A DNA stretch of 64,000 nucleotides, taken from assembly GCA_022496185.1 (NCBI GenBank), contig WTXG01000082.1:88801-152800 (forward strand), read 5' to 3'. This document shows positions 12,236-22,814 of this stretch, piece after piece. The notes beneath the pieces are model-generated. The model did no database searches. It was not told the DNA's origin and saw nothing but the letters and a program-made list of their open reading frames with translations. Source of the stretch: Multifurca ochricompacta. Lineage: Eukaryota > Basidiomycota > Agaricomycetes > Russulales > Russulaceae. A program made the position numbers and the translations under genes. The first letter of the stretch is position 1; the number at the start of each line of letters is the position of its first letter.

Positions 12236-12905
12236 TCATTGAGGAGCTCCGAAAGTTATTGTCCCTGGCGCAGGGAACCACCCGTACGCCCTAAGATCCA
12301 CAAGGAACTCATTGAAAGCGCGCCCCACGTGCACTTGGACGTTCTCTGCCTCCAATGCCTCTCGTTGGCGCTGAGCCCCATCCGTCCCTGGTCCCCGCGA
12401 CGATATCTTTCCCACTGAAGAAACCACGCGCTGCCATGGTACGGGCGGATCGGCCTCTGGAGAGAGGTACTTGAGCGCTATAATTATGGAATGCGTCCCA
12501 AGGTCAGCGATGATTCCACTACCAAGGCAAAGGCTGTCGACGAGGGAGTTTTATATATATATATATATGTATTATATTTTTACCTTGTCCGACGTGACGC
12601 GAGTAGGATGGCATGTCGATTAGTTTCGCTACGTGGCCTGCAGTATGGAGGAGGAAGAGGAGGAGGGGGAGGGGGAGGGGGGTGTCACGATTTAGTTCAG
12701 GATCCCGAGGGGGGTAGGTTGATAAACCAAGCGACGACGACGAAAACGAATATGAGTATAGGCGCACCATATGTCGTGACCTTCCCTTGAGGTATTTGCC
12801 TCACGATGCTATAAACCTATAATTTTCACGGGTAGCATGGCTCTCGAAGGATTCTCCCCCAGTGAGACGCACTGCTTCATGGAATTCTGCCACGTCCAGC
12901 GTCAT
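12236..12905 (-). CDS. alkyltransferase-like protein (ATL), MGMT-fold DNA repair protein without acceptor Cys
   Basis: Four exons: 12905-12873, 12816-12768, 12637-12584 and 12477-12236; 378 nt, 125 aa. The protein reads MTLDVAEFHEAVYSIVRQIP, GKVTTYGHVAKLIDMPSYSR, HVGQALKYLSPEADPPVPWQ, RVVSSVGKISSRG and then QRQREALEAENVQVHV. These are the MGMT DNA-binding helix and active-site region, but the PCHR motif is replaced by PWQR, so the methyl-accepting cysteine is a tryptophan. That is the hallmark of ATL proteins such as S. pombe Atl1, which bind O6-alkylguanine and hand the lesion to nucleotide excision repair. Length and start match that group. Intron 1 starts at GTGCGT, 33 nt after the ATG. 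Confidence 0.88.
12551..12569. repeat. (TA)n microsatellite
   Basis: Alternating TA of about 19 bases inside intron 3 of the ATL gene. Confidence 0.8.
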
Positions 12906-13320
12906 AACGAGTTGAGTTGAGAGTTGACGGAAAGCGCGTTTTTTATTTATTTATTTATTTATTTATCATTTTCATTCCTTTCTTTACTTATTCACAAACA
13001 ACTCGCTGCCAGCAACAACAAAAGATGGGGTTCTCACTTAATACATTGATCTACAACCCCCAACAGAACGATATAATAGGGTTCGACGAATTAGCATAGT
13101 AAGATGGAACAGCATGCATGCGGCTCTATACACTGTGAATGAGGGGCGAGGACGGCCAGCAACAAAAAGGGAAAAAAAACGCCAAACTACTACTAGCGAT
13201 AGGGTAGGATTCCTATCAGCGCTGAGCTGGCACCAATGAAACAGGGCTTTGATGTCTTACAGGTCATTAGCATCTTATCTCGTTTATAATAGATAGACGC
13301 GCTATCTTCATTATCGCAAC

Positions 13321-13364
13321 TCATATCATATCATATCATATCATATCATATCATATCATATCAT
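13321..13364. repeat. (TCATA)n microsatellite
   Basis: About nine perfect copies of the pentamer TCATA, in intergenic DNA. Confidence 0.95.
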
Positions 13365-14040
13365 GATGAATATAGGAAGCACCCGTCCCTGGTTCTGCCG
13401 CCACGTCCACAGAAAGAATAAAAAGAAAGGGAAGGTTAAAAGGTTCGCAAGTGTGGCCACGCCCGCCTCACAAAATTTTGCGAATCATCGAAAATATTAA
13501 AAATATCAGATAGTAAGAAAAGCAAGCGAAAATAATGAATTTGGATTTGGGATTTGGACACGTGATAAACAAAAAACAAGTTAGAATTTGATCAACCACC
13601 GAACTTGAAGAAGAGAAGCCTGTGAAAATGAAACGTGGGAGAACTAAGTCGCTGCTGGTGACACGATATAGGAACACAGCTGGCATCGAATCTTGGGCAC
13701 AGAGAAACCCATACGTGGTGTGTGGTAGTGAGAGGGGAGAAATCCAGAAGCAAAGAGCCGGAGTTCAAGCAGTACAGAAGACAGCGTTTCCCGTCTGAGG
13801 TGCCTCCATTCGATACTTTGGCCTCGTATCAGCATCTTAGACGGGCAAGGCATATACGAAGCTATCGTGAACCCCAAAGCTCAACTGTCGCCTTTGATGA
13901 ATCCGATAAGAACGATTTTGCAAAAAGATAGTCTAGGCTAGGCCTCCTTCTCAAGTGAAATCTTTGTGGACGCGTTCCGGCGGTAAGACGTCAAGATAAC
14001 ACGCTTCGCGAGAGAAGAGAAGGATAGGGCAACTCTCTGT

Positions 14041-14064
14041 TGTCTTGTCTTGTCTTGTCTTGTC
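14041..14064. repeat. (TGTCT)n microsatellite
   Basis: Nearly five copies of the pentamer TGTCT. Confidence 0.9.
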
Positions 14065-14399
14065 AGAAATGTGCCAGCGCAGCACGCGACACGAGAGCAA
14101 CTTTAGAACGAGGCGTCCCACTCAGGAGTTTACCTGCCCTATGGCAAATGTCCACTCATGGTGGACTTTGTAAACCCTTGATGGCTGGCACCGAGATAAC
14201 CAAAGAATGGAGAACATCTGACTTTCCAATTGCCGTTGGCTGGCCACGTAATACGATTCATTTGGGATAACGATCTTCTTGAGAGACTTTAGCCCACCTA
14301 GCTAGACGGGAGATGATGAGAAACGAAGATAGAGTCTTGAAGAGAAAGCAAAGATGAGTTGACACGATACACGCTCAGCGTCTATGAGAAACTCTGGCG

Positions 14400-14406
14400 T
14401 ATAAAA
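14400..14406 (+). promoter_or_regulatory. TATA box of the small Ala/Pro/Thr-rich gene
   Basis: TATAAAA 104 nt before the ATG at 14510, followed by a CA-rich leader. Spacing suits a core promoter with a short 5' UTR. Confidence 0.6.
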
Positions 14407-14509
14407 GGAGTCAGAAAGCGGCCAGGAAAACAGCAGAGCCAACAACAACAGCCTCTTCATCACTTACACACACACACACCACACACATCAAATCCACTAC
14501 CACTTGAAT

Positions 14510-14822
14510 ATGTCGAGCAAGCGTGAGTTAATTTTTTTTTCCTTTCGCAAACCGAAAGACTAACGTGAGGGGGTGTGTTGAACCAGGCACTAATAACGCC
14601 AAGATCTCCGCTTCCCCCGCTGACGCGACACGTGCCCCTGCGCCTGTTTGTTGTTTTCCCTCCCTTTCATTTGTGTGCCGCAGTATTAACCAAAATATTG
14701 TGAATCAGGCCAGGGGTGCTAACAAGGCCCCCACGGCTAAACCCCCGACTGGTGCGACCCCCACCACGAGGACCTCGGCGCCTTCGAAGGCTACTCCCAG
14801 CGCTGCCAGCCAGAGGAAATGA
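14510..14822 (+). CDS. small Ala/Pro/Thr-rich basic protein, function unknown
   Basis: Three exons: 14510-14522, 14587-14645 and 14709-14822; 186 nt, 61 aa. It starts MSSKRTNNAKISASPADATR and ends in a disordered tail (ARGANKAPTAKPPTGATPTT, then SAPSKATPSAASQRK). There is no signal peptide and no hydrophobic segment. A TATA box and clean GT-AG introns support a real, probably well expressed gene. A very short first exon is common for small fungal proteins. No family is recognised; the composition suggests an intrinsically disordered, possibly nucleic-acid-associated peptide (inference). Confidence 0.6.
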
Positions 14823-15211
14823 TTAGACATTATGTTTTTGGTCGAGTTGAAAGGGAGCACAACGGTTGTATAGATTCGCGTGGGAGAACGGTGTTGCGTT
14901 TTTAGCGCTGTGGAGTGTTGATCTGTTCCTCCGCTCCGCTCCGTGCTCCGTTGTTTGTTTGTGTTTGTTAGTTTGTTAAAAAAGAAGTGAATAAATAAAC
15001 AGGGATTTCCAGTTACGTAATATTTATGACGTGATTGTGATTTTTGATTGGCCGATGTGAAGTTGGCCCCCATCGCGCTCCGTAGCCACACTCCGTAGGC
15101 CACATTAAACCGATTTGCAATTCCTCCTCTCCACTTCCACTTTCAACCTTCCTCCTCCATTTCTTTTCATCTTTGTTGTACTTTGTGAACGCCTCTTTTT
15201 TCTCGACAGAA

Positions 15212-17339
15212 ATGTCGTGCCCATCAGACAACACACAAGCCGTTGACCAATCAAGCTTTTGGAGTCAAGGAAGCCTTCATTGGGACGCGCATCGTGTAGG
15301 CTGGGCTATCGCTGGAGGATGCTCTGTGGCGGTGTGTCCTTCTGACTAACCCAATTGGCACAAAACAAAAGACCCCTTACCCCTACAGACTGTCATCATA
15401 TCCGCCATCTCAGTTTTCATGCACTGTCGGTGCGTTCCGGATCACACATTCTAACCAACACCGCAGGCTCAGGGCTCACACATCCTAGAAATTATACCAA
15501 TCGCGCTGAGCAGCGTCAGATGTACGTTCTATCCTCCAATCTCCTCGCCTCATCAATTAAGATGAAACCATCCTCGCTGTGAGCAGCTTGCGAATCTTGT
15601 ACATGCCTCCTGTCTATGCTGTCATCTCGTTCTTTTCCTATCGTTTTTTCCGAAGCTATACCTATTACTCTCTCATTGAGACTGGTGCGTGTGTTCTCCT
15701 TCAGTTAATTACCAGAACTCCGAACTCACCCGCATGCCTCGCGTAGTGTACGAGGTGCGTGGGAAGGATCATCTTTGGAGGGATAAACGCAAACTGAAAA
15801 AAAGGCCATCACACTGAGTGCATTCTTGTTAGTGTTCCCTTGGCATCTTCGACGTCGTCCTTTGTTTGATGTCACTATAGGCTACTGCTCATTGAATATG
15901 TCGCGTCGACCGCTGCAGGGCATTCTACGGAAGGTGCCCTCGCTCGGAAGGACAAACAGTCTCTTCCACTTCCGGTAAGCGCGTAGCCGAATAAATTTCT
16001 CGTCATGCATCAACACGCTGACTTGGCTGGCACGTGTAGTTTGTTGTTGGCGGTATCGGCCCACAAAAGTGCAGTTTGCCCTAACGTCGGTTGTGCTTTG
16101 GGTCGGCTCATCGGTTTCCTAGGCATACTTCATGTACACACTCAAAGTAAGTTTCCGCCTGTCTCTCCCGCATTTCTAGCTTTCAGCCATTATCATCATC
16201 GTCATCACCATTAGTGGTCTGTCATGCAGTATGTCATCGTTCGACCCGGTGAGCCCTATATATTTAAATTTGGTTGGTCCCTTGCCTCGATTAACACCCC
16301 CACAGCCGTCTCGATGCGGGAATTATCTGTCAACATTACAACGTCTTGTGCGCTTCGGGTTCTTATAGCGTTCACTTTGCCGAAGTCTATCTCGACTCGG
16401 TCGACTTTGTCAGCATCAGGTGATCCCCCTAACCTGAGATTTTTTTTGTCACCTGCTGCTTGCCAACGATCTATCTATCTATCTATCCCCCACCAGTATT
16501 GCGCTCTATGGCCTAATCTTGTTCTATGGTCTTACCAAAGAGGAGCTTGTCGGACGCCGTCCTCTCGCCAAATTTTATCGATCAAACTTATTGTCATGTT
16601 CACTTTCTATCAGTCCTTCGTGGTATGTTGTGTCTTTTTTTTTCTCTTCGCGTTGTCCTCTTTCTCACAAAATCGTTCGCATCCATCAAGTTTAACGCGC
16701 TGAAGGACCGCGTCATTCACGGGACAGAATTCTGGTCTTCCACAAACGTCGCTGACGGTCTTAACGCTTTGGCGATTTGCATAGAGGTATGCCGATGTCA
16801 TCGACCTTCCTTTCTTGCTGGCTTAAGTCGCGCGTAGATGATTTTCTTCTCAATCTTCATGATGTGGGCTTTTTCCTGGAAGGAGTATCTGGTGCAACCC
16901 GGCGAGCCCCACACGAGTATCTGGAGACCTCTCTGGGAGTCGATCAATTTGTGTATAGCTTTCCTCTCCCATTTTGTTATACACACGATGGCCGTTGACG
17001 AGACACAACTTGACCACAGGGGACTTTGCCGTCGAAATTGGCTCGGAGCTTTCCTTTTTTGCAAGTCGGCTGACGGGCCGGCATCCGCATACATCAGGCA
17101 CCGGCAGTGGCAAAGCCGGCTTTGGGCAGGCTTTCGGCGTGGAGGGATATACCCCTGTGGGAGGTGCGAGAAAGTCAGGAGGGGGTGCATACGTGTTACC
17201 TGTCAGCCGAATGAGTTACGATGATGATATTCTTCTCGCGCCCTACACAGGCACACATTCTCGTGGGGGCTCACTCGAACACGGACATGACATGACGGAA
17301 ACTAGCAGGCTCGGCGCGGGTGCGGGTGCAGTTGCTTGA
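15212..17339 (+). CDS. TMEM184 / Ost-alpha family membrane protein (DUF300), with a one-base frameshift
   Basis: Seven-helix membrane protein of the organic solute transporter alpha/TMEM184 family; its fungal role is poorly known. About a dozen short exons. Conserved blocks in order: WDAHRVGWAIAGGCS; TVIISAISVFMHCR; RILYMPPVYAVISFFSYRFF then YTYYSLIET; KAITLSAFLLLLIEYVAS; CCWRYRPTK; AYFMYTLKWSVMQYVIVRP; RLDAGIICQHYNVLC with YSVHFAEVYLDSVDFVSIS; IALYGLILFYGLTKEELVGR; FNALKDRVIHGTEFWSSTNV then GLNALAICIE; MIFFSIFMMWAFSWKEY; GDFAVEIGSELSFF; and a Gly-rich cytosolic tail to TGA 17339. After LAKF at about 16573 the frame must shift by one (a T run one T short) to reach LSIKLIVMFTFYQSFV. The rest is intact, so a sequence error is likely. 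Confidence 0.83.
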
Positions 17340-18694
17340 AGGTGTTCTTTTTGGGTTAGGTACGTGGTATGTTTTTTTTGTCTCGCTTTGGCTGTTTATC
17401 TGTTTCTCTGCCATGCAGGTTAGGACGTTTCCTTTTTTTTCCTTTTTTTTTTGTGCCCACGATGTGTTACTTGCTCACTTTTGTGTGTATCAATTCATTC
17501 GTGATACCCTCCTGCCTCAAATATTTACGTCTGTTTCCTTCCTCTCATACCATCTCTTTCTTGATGGTATATGTGCTCTTAAGGGTGATCAAAAAGGTAA
17601 ATAACATTATATTTCTTTCAAATGATCTCATTTTTCCAAACGGAAATTGCTGCTGGCCCCCGCGACGATCTGAAACTTCCCCAGCCAGCTAGCTACTCCC
17701 ATGGGTAGGTTAACGGGCCACTGGCCACTGTAGTATACATCACAAAGATATCTAATCGCGGGCAAGTAATTTGTTTTCAAATTGATGAGTTGTTCTCTCT
17801 ATACCTACCCCTGCCCTCACTCTTGCCCTTATCCAGGGGAGGGGTAATGGCACAGCACAACATCGCTTCTAACCGTCCCTGCCCCTGACCCAAAAGATTA
17901 TAAGTTACCATCAATAATTAATATAATGAATTTCCGGGATGCTCTACGTTTTGTTTTTTGCTACAAGAACGGGGGGAGCATGCCTGTTACCGATCGGCGC
18001 AGAAGCGGAAGGACAACTTATCCCTGTCTCGGCAAGAAGGGATGGTGAAGTTTGTTTTTTATTTTTTATGTAGCCTGATCTCGCCATCGCACTTCAAAAG
18101 GTCTTGTGTGGCTTGGAAGAAAAACATTCAACACGTTGAAGATCTCTGCGCGTGCGCGCGAGTGGATTACGTTTTTTTTTTCTCTTTACAGACCAGTCGA
18201 GGGTTGGTTCAAGCAGAGTTACGTCGAAGCGGTATTGGAGCGGATGCGTTTCCAGAATGGGGTAGCGGGGGGGGGGGGGTTGAAGGTTCTCGTTGCTCTG
18301 TTGGAGATGGCCTGTCGGTTGGGTGGGGAGGTCGTTCAGCTCAAGGTGCCCTTCAAGTTCAGTTTCACGGAAGGATCCTGTGTCTCCTACTCCTACTACC
18401 AGTGGTATGTGTGAGAGTAAATGACTCCTTTTGATGTGTCACGTGTCTTTTTTGACATGACATGACGTGACGTGCCAAAACTAAACCTATTCAGGATTAG
18501 AGTCGAACTGCTGCGGTGGCCAACGTCTGCTGTCTGCTAATGTCATGAATACCCCCGTTGACACCATCACATCCGGTAACCCGGGGTTTGTCGCTGTCGC
18601 CTCCCTCATCTCATTGCTCTCGGGGTACAAATGAGAATGAGTCGCTCTGACCTCTCCCTCCCGTCATCTTCCATTCCATCAACCTTTCTTCATA
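17340..18694. other. intergenic stretch with one possible exon
   Basis: T-rich runs at 17430-17460 and a G10 run at about 18267-18277. Apart from the open stretch at 18190-18414, I see no coding signal. Confidence 0.4.
18192..18414 (+). CDS. possible 3' exon of an unrecognised gene
   Basis: After a TTTACAG acceptor at 18191 the frame reads PVEGWFKQSYVEAVLERMRF, then GLKVLVALLEMACRLGGEVV and a TGA at 18412-18414. It includes a run of ten G that could hide an indel. The composition looks protein-like, but I could not connect a convincing upstream exon (candidates at 17975-18050 end quickly). No function is assigned. Confidence 0.3.
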
Positions 18695-20948
18695 ATGGAT
18701 TCCGCCGCTAAGGCCGTCAATAAAGACGAAGAGAAAGGAAGCGTCACAAAAGGTGAGCGAGTGGCACTCCAGGGACTGCCATGTTCTTTCTTTCTAACAT
18801 CCTCCGTGTATTATCCCTCGGCTAATGACTGTCATTTCTGTCACCAGATAGTCGAAGCAATAATGATCCAGCTTCCAAGATGTGGGCTCTTTGTATCTCA
18901 CACGCCGATAAGCATGATACGGCCATGGTCGAAGGTTGGAAGGCCGATATGGACGGGATCCTCATATATGTGCGTCTCATAATTGGTCTTGTCCCTTTTG
19001 GCACTCAGCTTTAACCCCCCCCCCCGTTCTTAGACGGGTGTATTCTCTGCCACGGTTGCTGCATTTCTCATCGAAAGTTACAAGTTCCTCAGGCCTGATT
19101 TCAGCGAGCCAACTGCAAGGCTTCTCCAACAAGTCACACAAGAACTCGCTGCCATCTCCAACGGGACACCATCTCCCTCCCTGGTGGCTATCGAAGCATT
19201 TAAACCGAAATCGTTCGCCATTCACGTGAACATTCTATGGTTCCTCAGTCTTTGCATCAGCCTTTCCTGCGCTCTCGCCGCCACGCTTGTGCAACAATGG
19301 GCTCGCCGGTACCTTCGTCTCGCCCAGCAACAGACCGCGCCACAGCGTCGCGTCAGAATTCGTACGTTCCTCCTTGAAGGGGTAGATATCTTCCATGCCC
19401 GCTGGCTTGTCGAGAATATCTCCCTCCTGATGCACGCCGCCATCTTCCTCTTCTTCGCTGGCCTCGTCGAGTTCCTTTTCAACATTAATCACGAAGTCGC
19501 GCGCGTCGTCCTAGTGATCGTCTCCATCTTTGCGGTCACATACGTGGCGCTCACCGCTCTCCCCGTCATATTCCGACAGTGCCCTTTCCAGACTCCACTG
19601 TCTTCTCTCTTGTGGTACCTTGGTCACATTTTCGTCGTTGTTTGCCTGTTTTTGTTCGCATGGTCAAACCACTCTCGGGTTAAGATCGAGGAATTCTGGA
19701 GACGCTTACGTGAAGGCATCGACAATCATTTGGCCCAACAGGCGGAACTCTGCGTCAAGATCGACCATAAGGCTCTTCGGTCCGTTCTCGCGTCGTGTCG
19801 CGAAGATAGCGAGGTGGAAGCCTTCCTCGACGCGATCCCTGGTTATTTGCAGACCGGAGACGGCAGCGGGTCCCACGTGGCTGATATCGGAATGCTCCTG
19901 AATGAGGAAGAAGAAGACGAGAACGCGCAGCTCAGCCGGAGGATCGTACAGCTCTTCGCCTCCTGCGTCGATGCCGACGGGCGAATGGACAAGGCGGTAC
20001 GCAGACGGCGAGCTATCACGTGTGCGCGAGCGACCTGGGAAATCTCAAGGGCGTTCCTGTCCGAACGATTGGACTTGGAGCTGGCCGATTATCATCCTGC
20101 GAGCAGGATTCTGAGACGGCTCGCTCATGATCATGACCCCGCGGTCGCGTTCGCGGCTTTGAGCACCATCGCCATCTCGGAACGTGCGTTGCTAGAGCAG
20201 TTGTTGAGATCCGAGTCCGAGTCCGAGACTGGTCGTCCTCCAGAACAGGATTACGATCATGACCACGGTCGAGAGAGGGAGATCATCGAAGCGCTCGCTG
20301 AGCTTTTGGGAGAACCGGATCCCCTCTCCACGCGCTATCATCATCATCACAACCACGACCAATCCACGAAATCTGCTGCTGATGGTGATGACGATCATCA
20401 TCATCGGTACCCATCCGACGCGCGGCTGATCGCACTGACGGAGTTCATATCGAACGTGCTTCCGCTCGTCCCGTACTTGACCGAGCCATCTCACGAGGAT
20501 CTGGACGTGGTCAGGAAGACGATTACTGATCTCTGCGAGGGCCTGCATGGCGATCAGTTCTCGGATTCGGCTCAGAAGAGTTTCGTCGATGTGTTGTCGG
20601 AGGCGTCGAAAGAGCGGGATAAGGTCGTGATGAAGTCGAAGTCAACAGGTAAAGCATGACTTGGCTTGGTTCATCACCCGTCTTGAACGTTCCGCTTACT
20701 TTCCCTTTCCCTTTCCCTTTCCCTTTCCCTTTCCCTTTCCCTTTCCCTTTCCCTTTCCCTTTCCCTTTCCTTTTTCCTTTTTCTAATATTCTCTCTCTCT
20801 TTCTCTCTTTTGAATACTAGGTCTACAATCGTCCAAGTCACGAAGAGCGACGTATTATTCGGAGATCGTCTCGTCTACACAGTCGTTTGTGAAGACTTTG
20901 GACGCTCGGCACATCGACATGTTACGACGAGATGGATTTGATGATTGA
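18695..20948 (+). CDS. DUF6535 domain membrane protein
   Basis: Four exons: 18695-18752, 18848-18969, 19034-20648 and 20821-20948. The N-terminal half matches the Agaricomycete DUF6535 family: KMWALCISHADKHDTAMVEG, WKADMDGILIYTGVFSATVA with AFLIESYKFLRPD, then VNILWFLSLCISLSCALAAT with LVQQWARRYL, the membrane pair HAAIFLFFAGLVEFLFNI and VVLVIVSIFAVTYVALTALP, and another helix at LWYLGHIFVVVCLFLFAW. The C-terminal half (about 300 aa) is a soluble helical region with His/Asp-rich low complexity (YHHHHNHD, DGDDDHHHRYP). Function is unknown; such proteins often occur in variable, expanded sets. The last intron contains a CCCTTT array. Confidence 0.87.
20701..20770. repeat. (CCCTTT)n array inside the last DUF6535 intron
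   Basis: About twelve copies of the hexamer CCCTTT on the coding strand, next to further C/T-rich sequence up to the acceptor at 20820. It may act as a very long polypyrimidine tract. Confidence 0.95.
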
Positions 20949-21707
20949 TTCTTTTCAATGATCGTTTTTTCACGTAGGCCAGAGAGTGCTTGGACTGTTA
21001 CTAACATGTTTGTATGATATTTATATCCTTTGTGGCACATTCTTGCAGTATCGTACTCGTTTATTCAATAATGTACCGAAACATTGCTAGCCAATCCAAT
21101 CCAATCCAATTCACTTTAATTCAATCCCCCAGAGAGTGATTGATTGGTTAGGAAAAAAAATCAGATTATTGGTTGCAGGTATTGGAGAGCCTGATTTCTT
21201 GTTCCGCCGCCAAACTTGCAGGTGTAAGTTGTTGAGCTGGGGATTCCTAATGAATGGTATTTCTACTGGCGCGCGGCGAAAAGACCGAGTGGGTTTGAAT
21301 CCCGATCTTGATTAATGCGTTCATCAAAAGGATGACGTTCATCTCAATAAACCATCCCGGCATTTGTTCAGCATGCTCAGTAGTAGCCCATTCAGCGCAT
21401 AATTCAGAACTGGTGCTGTTCGAGCCATTGGAATGGACTGTCATGAATGAATAGAAAGGCAGGGTCAGAAGCTACTGTTCGGGGTTCGGGGAGACAATCA
21501 TGGAGTAAATCAGTACTTCCCAGATCGTCTTAACGAACGGAGGATAGCAGAATGCTATGCACGTACGCTGCATATAAACACTTAGGGGCCGGGCCCATTC
21601 CCCTACCACGTTCCCTCCCCCTCCCCCCTCAACGTTTCTCCAATTGCGATGACAAACTGAAGAAAGAAAGAAATAAGTATTTTTTTAAATTACTTTGGAA
21701 GCTTGAT
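20949..21707. other. intergenic stretch
   Basis: AT-rich, with CCAAT-type direct repeats (AATCC units at 21090-21110). It lies between convergent genes. No coding or RNA feature seen. Confidence 0.4.
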
Positions 21708-22814
21708 TTAATCGAACGGCGTCCTGCACATCGGACACGTGCGATTTCCGCGGGCGAGCCAGCTGCCCGCGCACCGTTTATGAAACCTGCACCTTTCCCT
21801 CGTCAGTAAACCGCAGCCGAATAAATAAAAAGGTTGAAGGTTATTAGGACTCACGCATGCTGGCACCTATTTCCTAACCCCGCGCTCTTGCGGTCGCGGA
21901 ACTACATCATACATATCACACACTTGTCCACGGTCGCGCCGAGTAAAACCAGCTTGAGCTTTACCCGCCATCGCGAGTGACCCGTCGACGTACCACCTCG
22001 ATGTGACCTAATGGCGCTCCGTTCACGCTGTATTGCGCACCACCTGCTACTGACGCCATCACCGTCGTCGGTGTCGGTGTCGGTGTCGTCGCGGTCATCA
22101 CCATCATCGCCGCCGCTGTCGCCGTCCTCGTCATTGACGGCGGTTGTGAGGACAGCCGGAGCAGGCGCGCGGGGCTCATGCCAGCGACCGACCCTGCGCC
22201 AGAAGCACGTTCTGTGGTGGCGGACCAACGAGGGTCAGCAATGCCGTACGGTGGAAGAGCAGAGGAGAAATGGCGCGCCTCGCGGTTGTTGTTGTCCATG
22301 ACAATCCCATTCCCGTCGCCCTGTCGCGTTGGGGGGAGTCGAAGTTTGCAAACTCGTGTTGTGAAGCGGATGGTGTAGACAGCGACATCTCGTACGTGCT
22401 CCCGAGAGAGGATGGCTCTGATGCGTCGTCGTAGAGCGTGCCATGTAGCGCAGGTGGCGGTGGACGTGGTGGAGTACACTCACCAGGTTGATTGACGAGC
22501 GACAGGGAGGGGCGCCTGCTACTTATGGTTGTAAGGGGTAATGCCATTAGGTTGTCGCCAGGGCTCCCTGGTGGTGTCACAAACTGCTCTTCCTCGTCTT
22601 CCTGAACAAGCGATGGAGGTAGCGCGCCTAGAATGCTTTCCTGATTATCACGAGCCACCGGAGTTACAGGGGTGCCCACGCCGTAGTCGATATTGGTGAT
22701 ACCAGACTGCAGTGAAACCATAGATGGAGACGTGGGAGTTGTCGCTGTATGGTGGGAGATGGAACCGGTGAGAACCGTCGACCAGGGGCCCAGATCATAG
22801 AGGAAGTGGCGCAC
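21708..22814 (-). CDS. RING-H2 finger protein (putative E3 ubiquitin ligase) with an in-frame TAG
   Basis: The C-terminus is a RING-H2: CVIC (21911-21922), then MM, a TAG stop (21902-21904), FRDRKSAGLGNRCQH up to 21855, a GTGAGT intron, and FHKRCAGSWLARGN with TCPMCRTPFD ending at TAA 21708. The ligand pattern is C-x2-C, C-x-H, H-x2-C and C-x2-C with normal spacing, so the stop replaces one ordinary residue (GAG to TAG would do). Upstream lies about 200 codons of Ser/Pro/Thr-rich sequence (22814-22230) and an acidic Asp-rich linker in the RING frame. The 5' end is uncertain; exons may extend to about 23170 (FYGFGDRLSELGIAFTPFTF at about 22880-22960). Likely a RING ligase gene that is broken or carries an error. 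Confidence 0.6.

Larger units (their letters stand above)
12906..14399. other. intergenic stretch with pentanucleotide repeats
   Basis: Includes (TTTA)n at 12940-12966, the TCATA array at 13321-13364 and the TGTCT array at 14041-14064. A few ORFs below 80 codons show no family features. No gene is supported. Confidence 0.45.

Noticed and set aside
20701..20770. CCCTTT array as telomeric repeat
   Set aside because: Fungal telomeres are usually (TTAGGG)n, i.e. CCCTAA on the other strand. This is CCCTTT and lies inside an intron with coding exons on both sides.
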